NCBI GenBank assembly: GCA_024681795.1
Contig: JAILAD010000057.1
Span: 1-45,839, forward strand
DNA from: Lachnospiraceae bacterium
Lineage (GTDB): Bacteria > Bacillota > Clostridia > Lachnospirales > Lachnospiraceae
Direction of reading: 5' to 3'
Length of the DNA stretch: 45,839 nt
How positions within the stretch are numbered: position 1 is the first letter of the stretch; the number at the start of each line of letters is the position of its first letter. Positions 25,380 to 34,289 of this stretch are shown piece after piece. The position numbers were made by a program, and so were the translations under genes. The notes under the pieces are model-generated. The model was not told the origin of the DNA. It did not search any database and saw nothing but the letters and a program-made list of their open reading frames with translations.

Positions 25380-28300
25380 CTACATCGGAGGTTTCCTGGA
25401 CGGTTGTATAATTTCAATCGGTTTAAGCGGTTCCTTTTTTTCATTCGCTTTGATCAGCGCCGGATTCATATTATGAGGATTCGCGACGTTTTGAATCTCA
25501 TTCCCCATATTTCTGTATTCACCGGAAAACCTGAGGGTAATCTCGGATCTCTGCCTGTAAAATCCTTTCAGAATATCCTTATAGGCATCACCCTGTAAAT
25601 AAGCACTTGCTTTTTCCACCATAAATTTGCCTTTTTTGCAAAACGGATCTTTCCTGAGCAGATATTGCCGGGTATAGTTCTTAAACGTCTCCGCCTTTTC
25701 ATCGCTTCTTTCCATAGCCATCATTTGCAGAACTTTTCTTCCCTTCGGATCGGAAAGTGCCTTGTTTACCAGTATGTCCGCTGCCTTTTCATATACGGCT
25801 TCCATTCCGTCTTTGTGAGGATTCTCACTGTTCTCACAATTCAGGTATGCGTCGGAAACGGATGAAACAATATAAAAATCATTCCCGTTACGAAGTTTTG
25901 CAATTTTATATTCGTCCGCAAGTTTGTCTGCCACATCTTCGATAAATGCCCAGGTAGAAAAACCTGTATCCTTTTTTCCTCTGAAGCATGCTCTCTGAAC
26001 CATGTTAAAAAGTTCATTATCGCGCAGGCTCCTTTCATAGGTATCACAACGGGAAGCGTTATAATTCCGCAGAATCTTCTCTGCCTCCTTCGCCTCTATT
26101 CCGGATTTTAAAATCTTATTCATCGGATAGATCGCGGAGAAAATCTCAGCTCTGTACGGAATTGCTACGGTACCGCTCCCTTTTCTTACAGCCTCCAGGC
26201 ATTCGTCAATATTGCCCGGGCGATAGTATTTAGCCGCCTCCTTATTAATCTCACAGAGCTTGTCATAGGCTTTAAACTGTGCTTCCGGAACGCGTTTTTC
26301 CTGTTCGAAACTGCGTCCTTTAATTTCATCCGGGGCAATCCATTTTGCATAAACCTGCTTTAATGCCCCCGCCTGTAATAAGATTTCGTTTAAAGAACCT
26401 TCAGCGTACTGGCTGTCCGGTCTCAATGCTTCAATTTTTTTCTGACAGTTGCTTAACGTCAGTGTCATCGCAGGCAGTTCCGTCATTAATTTTCCGGACT
26501 GTTCAAGACGTCTTCTTCCGTATGCGTGTCCCGGGAAACCGAATACCCCGTAATGTCCCTCGAAGTACGCTTCGGATTCAACCCTGAGTCTCGTCAGGCT
26601 GTCCATTATCTCCGGAAGGGGTGCATTCCTGTCATTCAGTAAATTGATACTCTTTTCCAGTGCCTTTGTCCATCTTCGGTACTGCTCATGTCCGTCTTCC
26701 GTATAGTCTTCGGCGTGTGCATTCTTATAGCCGTTTCTGCGGATTACATCGCGGGCGCTTTCAAGTTTTTCCTTAACACCCTGCAGACAATTTTGGAATG
26801 TTTCGGCTTCTGTGATGAATTTTACCGCATCTTCCAGAACCGAAGCCGCCGGGACAGGCTCATGCTTTTCTTCTTCGGTCTTTTCTTCGTTCTTTTCTTC
26901 GGTCTTTTCTTCGTTCTTTTCTTCCGTCTTTTCTTCGTTCTTTTCTTCGGTCTTTTCTTCGTTCTTTTCTTCCGTCTTTTCTTCGTTCTTTTCTTCCGTC
27001 TTTTCTTCCTGTTTTTCGTCCTCTTCCGTAACAGGCTTCTTTTCGTCTTCCGACATTTTCTTTTGAAGTTCGGCCGCACGAATCCGGTCTCTCTTTTCCT
27101 TCACTGCCATTAATTGATCAAATTTGGCAGGCTGTTCGGTGAGAATTTTAAAACCGTTACAGAACCGTTCCAGATTGTTTCTGTAAAACTGTGCATTCTG
27201 AAGAATTGCATTCTGCTCGATATATTCCTTGGTTCCCTCTTCAAGACCTTTTACAAATTCAGTCTGTTTTGCAACAAATGTGTTTGCACTTTCAAGAGTC
27301 TTAATCGCATTATCATAAACCGGTCCGAAATTCCGGTTACACTCAACCAGGGTTTCATCGGCCTCGAACGGAACAAATATTCTCTTATCGGCTTTCTCGT
27401 AAAATGCTTTCTGTTCCTTTGCAGCATTCATGAAAGCCTCAAACTCCGCTTTCATTTCCAAAGAGGGATTCAACTTTTCAAGAGTTTTCATCGCCTCTTC
27501 CATACGTTCATCCGCCACATCAGCGGAATGAAATGCCTCTCCGGATGCCCTGTTGACCCTTCTGCTTAATCTTGAAAATACGGCATCCGATCCGCTCTTA
27601 TTAAAACCGAAGAATAATTCCACTTTGGAAAAGATATTATACTCCTTTTTAGGATCTTTATTCTCGCGGGCAAGATCATTCCGGAGGGATAAATTCTTAA
27701 CGTCATTCATCGAAACCGGTTTAATATATTTTTCCGACAGAGGAGCAGTCGGATTTTTCTCAAAATATTCCCTGCTGTTCCGGATTGCAATCTTAAGATT
27801 CTGAATCTGACGAATCGTGGCATCTATTTCTTCTTTTGAAATATCGTATCCGACCAGCATTGCTTTCACGAGGCCGGTATCCAGATCACGAATTGCATCT
27901 GCCGTTTCTTCCGGAATAATCAGCATATGGGATAACGGAGTGGCACTCATTATGTCCGAATTCAGACCACCGTAAAAAGCCCCGTAACTGTTATCATTAT
28001 CAATTCCCTGAACCGTCCTCAGAATCTTAATTTCGTTTCCGTCATCATCCTTAACAATTCCGGGAACAAAGGCTAAATTACCGGTATGCCGGTCCGGATT
28101 TGCACAAATCAGGTCCAGAATCTGCAAATTGGCAATTGACATAATCAGCTCGGGAGATTTTTCCAATTCATTTTCGGTAATATCGGCATTCGAAAAATCA
28201 AAAGAGTCACTCGTGAATCCGTCTGCGGTTTTCATGAAGGTACCTTTATAAACCTTGTCACCGATTTTAAGCCTCATATTGGTGGATTTGGCCAAAACGG

Positions 28301-31300
28301 AATCCATCTTAAGCAACGATGCCATTGCTGACATTGCAGCATTTCTTTTATCCAGAACGGCATTCGGATTTAAACCCACATCCGCAATAATACTCTGCTT
28401 ATTGTCCACCAGATATGCTCTTCTGAAATTCTCAACCAGAGTATCAATTGCTCCTGTATCATGGGTAATTTTTTCCGCAAATGACTCCAGTTCACGGTAC
28501 TCTTTACTGTCATATTCAATATTGTTCCTGACCGCATAGGATCTTAAATCCTGTTTTACTGCCTTGCGAACGGAATCCACATATTCCTTTTTGTTTTTAA
28601 ACGCTTCACGGACATCATAAGGATGATAATGTCTTTCTTTCTTTTTCAGCATGGCGGAAGTACCGGAAGCCCTCCCTTTTTCTGTTCCGTAGAAAAGCAG
28701 TCTGACAAAGTTTGAAATATGAGGCTTCTCATTTCCGGCAAAATCATTTACATGCTTCTCTATTTCCGCCGGCATATCATAAGGTTTTTCATGAATGGTA
28801 AAATAACCGTCCAGCGGTTCACCGTCCGGACCCTTTGTTACAATATGAAGTCTTTTACTTAAATTACCGCCCTTTCTTTCAATATCCTTTTCATCCACGG
28901 TAACGGTAATGGCTCTGGACTCTTCGAAGATATCCTTTAAACTGAAGCGGGCATTTTGCTTTTCTTCCTCGGAAAGCGCCTCGTTTTTGACAAGCACGTC
29001 ATGGATGGTACGAATATCCTTACTCATTACGAGACGGAATTTATGGTATGCCGCATTATCTCCGAGTTCACGATTTGCAAAATCTTCCATGTCATTCTGA
29101 ACGGTTACGTAACGATCCAGAAAGCCCTTTAATTCATTATAGGACAACTGTTTTGCATTCTCGTCCATATACGGTCTCAGATCATCAAACAATTGTCCGA
29201 GATCCCGAAACGGTTTTCTGACATTTTCGGCAATTTTTGCCTTTTCAAGCTCTTCAAGAAACTTCCTGTACTGTTCCCTTCTTTTGATAACACGTAAAAC
29301 AGGATTTTTTTCGTCCGTTCCCTTCTTCTCTCCGTTATTGCTTTCGGTCCTGCCGGCATCTTTATCCTTGTTGTCAATAATGCTCTTATTGTCGTCGTTA
29401 ATCTTATTGCTCTCGTCACCCTTATTGCCAATAATGATCTTATTGTCGTCGTTAATCTTATTGCTGCCGTTATCCTTGTTGTCGATAATAATCTTATTGT
29501 CAACGTTAATGATATTGTCGTGATTTTGAAGGTTGAAATTCAGATCAACACCTGCAAGTTCCCCGACTTTTTCCTTCTTTTCACCGTTTAAAAGAACAGC
29601 CTGAAGATTCGGGAAAATAGTCGCGGATTCACTTTTTAACATATAGGTTTTGAAGTAATTATGGTTCTTTTTCAGATCACTCGTATTTCCTGTTTTAAGA
29701 GCCTTTGATACATGTGCACCGTATCTCACGTAATCCGTCACAAAATCGTTTTTGGTAGAATAAAATGTATCCTTCAATACCTGCGGTTTCGTGGTCGGAA
29801 ACGTAAGGCTTAAATTGATTGCCTCTTCCAGAAACGGATTCTGTTCACACATTTTCAGTAAGTTACCGTTATTGTTCGGGTCAGCGAAATCCTTGACGTT
29901 TTCCGCAAATCTGGATAAAACGGACGGATTGTAATATGATTGATCCGCACAGGTTCTTAACCGGATAGAGTCAAAATCCTTCATTGTAATTTTGTCACAC
30001 AGGGAATGTAAGAAGGAAATACCGGTCGATAATTCCTCCCTCGTTTTCAGGTATCCGCCCAGTTTATAAACTGCGGGAACTGCCGTATTATTGTCAATTG
30101 CGTTCTCTTTTTTCTGAATTATGGTCCTGAATTCCCGGTAACGCTGTTCCGCATCCAGTAAATGATTTACCCAGTAATTTTTCTTTTTCTCATCCTCGGT
30201 ATTATTTGCCATATAAGTGAAAAGGTCTTTAAAGCCTTCGTATGTTTTCTGAATACGAAAAGCAAGAACCGCACCCGGCTCATTGTAAAGAAGCCGTCTT
30301 CCGTTTTTGTCAAATTTATCTTTTTCCTTTAAGGAATAAATACCGTTCTTCTCTTTAAAATTGACCAGAAGTTCGGTGTAACGAAGTACTGCACCGCGTT
30401 CTTTGATAATTCTGTCAATTTCCATATCCGAAATATTGTATTTCGGAGCAACGAAATTTTTTCCGAGCATTTCAATTCTTCGCTCTTTTAAGGCATTCGT
30501 TTCGGCAACGCTGCGGGCCTTTGCATTTCTCTTCAGTGTATTGGGATTCAGTTTTTTGGGAAGATATGCCTGCTCAAAAACCAGAAGATTGTTTTTGTCA
30601 AGCGGATTTCTTTTAATTCTGTCGAATTCGGAATCATCCATACCGCCGACCATTCTGACACGAATCCCTTCATGCTCGAAGGGGAACTTGTCCTGCTCAT
30701 CCATAAGCCGTTTCGGAGGCAGATTTAAAGAACCGTCTTCATTCATGGTAAGGTAATGGCTCGGAACGTTTAAGAAATTCTTTCCGTCATCATCAAGCTC
30801 AATTTTTGCCATCCAGGTTAAACTGAAATCCGCCGGTCTTCCCTCCGTATAGGTTCCCGAATAAAGTTTGCGTATTTCATTCTTCAGACTTAAGGTTGTT
30901 TCTCCGCCGTTTCCGGAATCCAGACAGGTAATATTGTCCCCTTTGATGCTCTTGATTGCATAGTAATGATACCCGTTCGTAAACGAGATGGTACATTTAT
31001 CCTCGTTCAAAATCTTCTGAATCTTTTCCGCGGCTAAAGCAGCGGCGTTACTGATGTACTTCTCTGCATCGATTTTTCTGTCAATACCGTAGTATTCCTG
31101 TGCATGAAAAGGCATTTTAATCTCAAAATTCCGAAGCATCCGGTCGGGTGCAAAAGCCAGGGCCGGATCTGCTACTTCCCATCCGTTTATCATGGTATCG
31201 GTATTCAGTTTCTTGTCCACATTATTTTTGAAAGTTTGTCCGGAACGCTTTTCTGCGGGATAATCCGGCCTGTAAGAACGGATATCCTCCTGCTCCACAT

Positions 31301-32651
31301 TGATTCCGTGAGACAAAAGCATCATCTGCAATCCGCAGGACCAGCAACCGTTACCGGAAGTCTGGGCCTTCGGCATTTTAAGTTTCAATGAAACTTTTCC
31401 GGTCTTTTTGTCCACACCCGGGGCAGGTGTCGGAAAATAATGTTCCCCGAGTGATTGTTTGTCCATTCCGGATTTCTCGTTAATAGCGGCAATTTCCCTC
31501 TTTTTTCTGATTGTATGAAGTCGCCTTAATATGCTGGTCTTTGCCATAATATTCAGTTTATCGCGTTTCTGGGCATAAAACGACTTCAGTTCCGCTTCAT
31601 TTCCGCAGGTTCTGATTACGGAAGGCAGATACCGCTGTGCAGGATATTCCCACGCTCTCGCGGCATGTCCGTCCACAGACATTTCAAGGAAATAATTCAG
31701 CCTCTCTTCGTTCGTTTTCAGAGTAGGAAGAATCAAATCCAGTGACTGCCTGTTTGTAATTTCCATTGCATAACCTTTGCTGTAAAGCAATGCCGCAAGT
31801 TCCCTGATATCACGTTCGGTAACAACCGGTTCAGGCGGATTTTCCATTATTTGGTAATTGCTTAAGTCTTCCGGAAGAATGTTAATCCTGTTCTGACTGA
31901 AAAGACCGACTTTGGTACCGGTTCCGGACGTTTTATTGTTTATAATAATCCTGTTCGGATTTGGACTGTTCTTTCCGTTATTGAGATTGATGGTATTTGC
32001 CGAAATCCCTTTCTGCTTTTCCCCGACGATTTTATTTCCCCTGGACCACAAATCGGAAGAAATCATTACTTCATGCGTAATATTCTGAATATCCGTAATC
32101 AGTGCAAGAGAATCCTTTTCTGTATCATTTAACTCATTCTCCTGTCCTTTCACACTGAGAAGACAAATATTATACAGTTTTCTCATCTGTGTGGGATAAC
32201 CTGCATCAAGACCCTTTATGATTTCTTCGGCAGCTCCCGTTTTATCACGCGCAAGCAGATAAAACATGGCTCTGGTCATGCTGTTATCGGTCTGAATATT
32301 CCCTTTGTATTTTTCGTTATATCGAAATTTCAGTTTCTCGGTGAGGAATTTAAGGAATGCCTCATAGTTCATTTTGTCGGAGAAAATCGTAACATTCGCT
32401 TCCGGTTTCGGAATATTCCCGGATGACGCACGCTTAATATACTCTGCATAGCTCTTGCTGAAACTCTCTGAATAACCCGAAATTTTAGTCTTTGCCTGTG
32501 CACGGTCCAGTTTTTCCAGCTCCTGCCGGAGTTTTTCACGAGACCTGCTCACCTCGGTTTTATCGTTTTTAAAGAGTTTATCAATCTCCTCAATAAATTC
32601 TTTTTTCTGCAAATCTATATTATTTTCGTTTTGACCGTTTTTTTTGGGCAT
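25380..32651 (-). CDS. Giant multidomain protein: papain-like protease and PI3/4K-like kinase centres
   Basis: A 2,423-residue protein not recognised as a named family. It has no signal peptide, and I see no membrane segment. Residues about 1-200 are helical and charged. Around 425-640 is a papain/C70/C39-like cysteine protease region: GCWSCGLQMMLLSHG (Cys436, Cys439), His562 in GYHYYAIKSI and Asp578 in CLDSGNGG. About 700-1040 is helical. An Asn/Ile/Asp repeat tract covers 1045-1096. From about 1255 to 1650 is a divergent kinase: small lobe DGYFTIHEK (Lys1289), hinge-like GTFMKTADG (near 1470), catalytic loop NPDRHTGN (Asp1520, Asn1525) and metal motif GIDNDNS (Asp1551), resembling PI3/PI4 kinases and HipA. 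A helical region, a Glu/Lys repeat (1881-1929) and a long helical C-terminus with a basic, proline-rich tail follow. The ATG has GGGGG eight to nine bases upstream. It separates hemZ from hisS. Domain calls are by motif only. Confidence 0.85.
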   Translation of the reverse strand: MPKKNGQNENNIDLQKKEFIEEIDKLFKNDKTEVSRSREKLRQELEKLDRAQAKTKISGYSESFSKSYAEYIKRASSGNIPKPEANVTIFSDKMNYEAFLKFLTEKLKFRYNEKYKGNIQTDNSMTRAMFYLLARDKTGAAEEIIKGLDAGYPTQMRKLYNICLLSVKGQENELNDTEKDSLALITDIQNITHEVMISSDLWSRGNKIVGEKQKGISANTINLNNGKNSPNPNRIIINNKTSGTGTKVGLFSQNRINILPEDLSNYQIMENPPEPVVTERDIRELAALLYSKGYAMEITNRQSLDLILPTLKTNEERLNYFLEMSVDGHAARAWEYPAQRYLPSVIRTCGNEAELKSFYAQKRDKLNIMAKTSILRRLHTIRKKREIAAINEKSGMDKQSLGEHYFPTPAPGVDKKTGKVSLKLKMPKAQTSGNGCWSCGLQMMLLSHGINVEQEDIRSYRPDYPAEKRSGQTFKNNVDKKLNTDTMINGWEVADPALAFAPDRMLRNFEIKMPFHAQEYYGIDRKIDAEKYISNAAALAAEKIQKILNEDKCTISFTNGYHYYAIKSIKGDNITCLDSGNGGETTLSLKNEIRKLYSGTYTEGRPADFSLTWMAKIELDDDGKNFLNVPSHYLTMNEDGSLNLPPKRLMDEQDKFPFEHEGIRVRMVGGMDDSEFDRIKRNPLDKNNLLVFEQAYLPKKLNPNTLKRNAKARSVAETNALKERRIEMLGKNFVAPKYNISDMEIDRIIKERGAVLRYTELLVNFKEKNGIYSLKEKDKFDKNGRRLLYNEPGAVLAFRIQKTYEGFKDLFTYMANNTEDEKKKNYWVNHLLDAEQRYREFRTIIQKKENAIDNNTAVPAVYKLGGYLKTREELSTGISFLHSLCDKITMKDFDSIRLRTCADQSYYNPSVLSRFAENVKDFADPNNNGNLLKMCEQNPFLEEAINLSLTFPTTKPQVLKDTFYSTKNDFVTDYVRYGAHVSKALKTGNTSDLKKNHNYFKTYMLKSESATIFPNLQAVLLNGEKKEKVGELAGVDLNFNLQNHDNIINVDNKIIIDNKDNGSNKINDDNKIIIGNKGDESNKINDDNKSIIDNKDKDAGRTESNNGEKKGTDEKNPVLRVIKRREQYRKFLEELEKAKIAENVRKPFRDLGQLFDDLRPYMDENAKQLSYNELKGFLDRYVTVQNDMEDFANRELGDNAAYHKFRLVMSKDIRTIHDVLVKNEALSEEEKQNARFSLKDIFEESRAITVTVDEKDIERKGGNLSKRLHIVTKGPDGEPLDGYFTIHEKPYDMPAEIEKHVNDFAGNEKPHISNFVRLLFYGTEKGRASGTSAMLKKKERHYHPYDVREAFKNKKEYVDSVRKAVKQDLRSYAVRNNIEYDSKEYRELESFAEKITHDTGAIDTLVENFRRAYLVDNKQSIIADVGLNPNAVLDKRNAAMSAMASLLKMDSVLAKSTNMRLKIGDKVYKGTFMKTADGFTSDSFDFSNADITENELEKSPELIMSIANLQILDLICANPDRHTGNLAFVPGIVKDDDGNEIKILRTVQGIDNDNSYGAFYGGLNSDIMSATPLSHMLIIPEETADAIRDLDTGLVKAMLVGYDISKEEIDATIRQIQNLKIAIRNSREYFEKNPTAPLSEKYIKPVSMNDVKNLSLRNDLARENKDPKKEYNIFSKVELFFGFNKSGSDAVFSRLSRRVNRASGEAFHSADVADERMEEAMKTLEKLNPSLEMKAEFEAFMNAAKEQKAFYEKADKRIFVPFEADETLVECNRNFGPVYDNAIKTLESANTFVAKQTEFVKGLEEGTKEYIEQNAILQNAQFYRNNLERFCNGFKILTEQPAKFDQLMAVKEKRDRIRAAELQKKMSEDEKKPVTEEDEKQEEKTEEKNEEKTEEKNEEKTEEKNEEKTEEKNEEKTEEKNEEKTEEEKHEPVPAASVLEDAVKFITEAETFQNCLQGVKEKLESARDVIRRNGYKNAHAEDYTEDGHEQYRRWTKALEKSINLLNDRNAPLPEIMDSLTRLRVESEAYFEGHYGVFGFPGHAYGRRRLEQSGKLMTELPAMTLTLSNCQKKIEALRPDSQYAEGSLNEILLQAGALKQVYAKWIAPDEIKGRSFEQEKRVPEAQFKAYDKLCEINKEAAKYYRPGNIDECLEAVRKGSGTVAIPYRAEIFSAIYPMNKILKSGIEAKEAEKILRNYNASRCDTYERSLRDNELFNMVQRACFRGKKDTGFSTWAFIEDVADKLADEYKIAKLRNGNDFYIVSSVSDAYLNCENSENPHKDGMEAVYEKAADILVNKALSDPKGRKVLQMMAMERSDEKAETFKNYTRQYLLRKDPFCKKGKFMVEKASAYLQGDAYKDILKGFYRQRSEITLRFSGEYRNMGNEIQNVANPHNMNPALIKANEKKEPLKPIEIIQPSRKPPM
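26866..27010 (-). repeat. 24-bp coding tandem repeat (Glu-Glu-Lys-Asn/Thr)
   Basis: About six copies of a 24-bp unit encoding EEKNEEKT in the giant gene, residues 1881-1929. Copies differ by one or two bases. The encoded segment is a highly charged, probably single-helix or flexible spacer between the kinase-like and C-terminal parts. The unit length keeps the frame, so copy number can vary without breaking the protein. Confidence 0.9.
29365..29520 (-). repeat. 54-bp coding tandem repeat (Asn/Ile/Asp-rich)
   Basis: Roughly three copies of a 54-bp unit, starting at 29375, 29429 and 29483 on the plus strand, encoding an 18-residue module like NKIIIGNKGDESNKINDD in residues 1045-1096 of the giant protein. 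A similar NPNRIIINNK stretch occurs near residue 230. Likely a disordered linker before the kinase-like region. Confidence 0.88.
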
Positions 32652-32711
32652 AGCAGTTTCCCCCTGTATTTCAAGCTTTTCTCATATTTTCAAAGATGTT
32701 TTGTTTCTGTT

Positions 32712-32763
32712 ATTATAAGTTTACATTGTCATTGTATTTTATATTGTCCAACTTATGTCCAAC
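32712..32763 (-). promoter_or_regulatory. Upstream region of the giant gene: -10 box and direct repeats
   Basis: The minus strand holds a TATAAT box (32712-32717) 61 bp before the start codon, with no good -35 at 16-18 bp. Upstream are two identical 8-bp direct repeats (TGTCCAAC on the plus strand at 32745-32752 and 32756-32763), 11 bp apart, one helical turn. This looks like an activator-dependent promoter with paired protein sites. The regulator is unknown. Confidence 0.5.
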
Positions 32764-32781
32764 AAAAGAAAAAAACACATT

Positions 32782-34272
32782 TTATTCCGAAAATAATTTT
32801 TGTTTTCTTTCGATCATTTCGTCAATCCCGTCCATATAAAGTCCGATATCTTTCGCGGTATCGCATCTTTGAATGTCACCGGGAAGCACTTTCTTTGAAA
32901 CCGTCCCGGCTCCGACGGCTGCAATGGACTGCACTTCTTCCATCATCAGAATGTTATAGATTCCGTATTTTCCTTCCCGGGCAAAACCGACGTTCTCGAG
33001 ATTTCCGGCAATGTTTTTCTGCCGGTACAAATAATACGGCTTTAATGACAGTTCTTTTGCTCCCGAATATGCAGCCTCCATCATCTTAACGGGATTTCTG
33101 TCCAGCCCGAGGGATGAAAAATCCTCGCCCTCCAGCATTAACCCTGCCATCCTGGCACTTCTTTTAATCGCCAGGGAATGCACGGTTAAGGAATCCGGCT
33201 TCAGTTTTATAATTTCATCCATAGTCTTTCGGATTTCCTTCATTCCTTCTCCGGGAAGTCCTAAAATAATATCCATGTTGATATTGTCAAATCCTTCCGC
33301 ACGGGCAAGTTCATATGCGGAGACAGTCTGCAAAACGGTATGTTTTCTGCCGATTCTGACCAGTGTTTCCTCATTCATGGTCTGGGGATTTACGGAAATC
33401 CTGTTGACACCGGCCTCTTTCAGCACACGGAGTTTTTCTTTGGTAATGCTGTCCGGCCTTCCCGCTTCCACCGTAAATTCCAGAAGTTTCGAATCCGGTG
33501 AAGAATTCTGCGAAGAAAGGAAAGAAAGAACGGTATCCGTCAGTATTTTCAACTCTTCCGCAGACAGTGCCGTCGGTGTACCGCCGCCGATATAGACCGT
33601 ATCCGGAATTTTTCCTTCAAATGCGGATTTCACAAAATCAAGTTCTTTCTTTATGCAGGATAAATATTCCTCCACCCTGTTCTGCCACATTGCAATCGGG
33701 TTGGAAAGAAAAGAACAGTAAGAACATCTCGTCGGACAGAACGGAATGCCGATATAGAGTGAATATCCGTTCTTCGTATCAATCGGTTTCAGAATCTCCG
33801 TTTCCCTTTTTGCGATTTCAATGGCAAGCGCACTTTTTTCCTCCGAAACGAAACGCCCTTCCCGGTAGAATCTGCGTATTTCCTCCTCCGGAGTATTCTT
33901 TTCAAACATTATTCTGGCGGGTTTTGTCGGTCTCACTCCCGTTAAATCCCCCCACGGAAGTTCCTGCCCGGTAACGTTTCTTAACGTCCGATACAGGTTT
34001 CCCATGTGGGCTTTTTTATATTCTTTCCGGTCGGATTTTGATACCGGAACCGGATATTCATATTTTTTTTCCGGTTTCAAACCGTCCGCAAACGTAATCC
34101 GGGTCACCCCTTCAAGATATTCGCAATGAAATCCCGTTTCCGGTTTTTCCAAAGACAAATAAAATGCGCCGGTATTTTCATACAGGCGCACAATATTCCG
34201 ATCCGGATAAAATTCACGAATTAAAAGATAGGTATCATATTCAAAATTCTCGCCGGTAACCGCAAGCAGCAT
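32782..34272 (-). CDS. hemZ: HemZ-type coproporphyrinogen dehydrogenase (radical SAM)
   Basis: Radical SAM enzyme of the HemN/HemZ group, linked in Bacillus to oxygen-independent conversion of coproporphyrinogen III. The cluster motif CPTRCSYCSF is preceded by YIGIPF and followed by VYIGGGTPTAL, both typical. An N-terminal extension of about 175 residues before the radical SAM core, with DLTGVRPTKP, separates HemZ from HemN and HemW, and the 496 residues fit HemZ. Its role in anaerobes with few heme genes is uncertain. It lies 17 bp downstream of the hydrolase gene in the rel unit. Confidence 0.88.
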   Translation of the reverse strand: MLLAVTGENFEYDTYLLIREFYPDRNIVRLYENTGAFYLSLEKPETGFHCEYLEGVTRITFADGLKPEKKYEYPVPVSKSDRKEYKKAHMGNLYRTLRNVTGQELPWGDLTGVRPTKPARIMFEKNTPEEEIRRFYREGRFVSEEKSALAIEIAKRETEILKPIDTKNGYSLYIGIPFCPTRCSYCSFLSNPIAMWQNRVEEYLSCIKKELDFVKSAFEGKIPDTVYIGGGTPTALSAEELKILTDTVLSFLSSQNSSPDSKLLEFTVEAGRPDSITKEKLRVLKEAGVNRISVNPQTMNEETLVRIGRKHTVLQTVSAYELARAEGFDNINMDIILGLPGEGMKEIRKTMDEIIKLKPDSLTVHSLAIKRSARMAGLMLEGEDFSSLGLDRNPVKMMEAAYSGAKELSLKPYYLYRQKNIAGNLENVGFAREGKYGIYNILMMEEVQSIAAVGAGTVSKKVLPGDIQRCDTAKDIGLYMDGIDEMIERKQKLFSE

Positions 34273-34289
34273 ATCCTTGTAACTCCGTT

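Noticed and set aside
26688..27113. Plus-strand open frame of 141 codons rich in Phe and Leu
   Set aside because: It is the mirror of the Glu/Lys repeat of the giant gene. The composition comes from the repeat, and there is no ribosome-binding site.
25380..32651. Giant gene as several frameshifted or fused genes
   Set aside because: The frame is open throughout with no stop, and composition looks even along its length, so a single reading frame is the simplest reading.
32782..34272. HemW or HemN identity
   Set aside because: The long N-terminal extension before the radical SAM motif and the place next to the metallo-hydrolase fit HemZ better.
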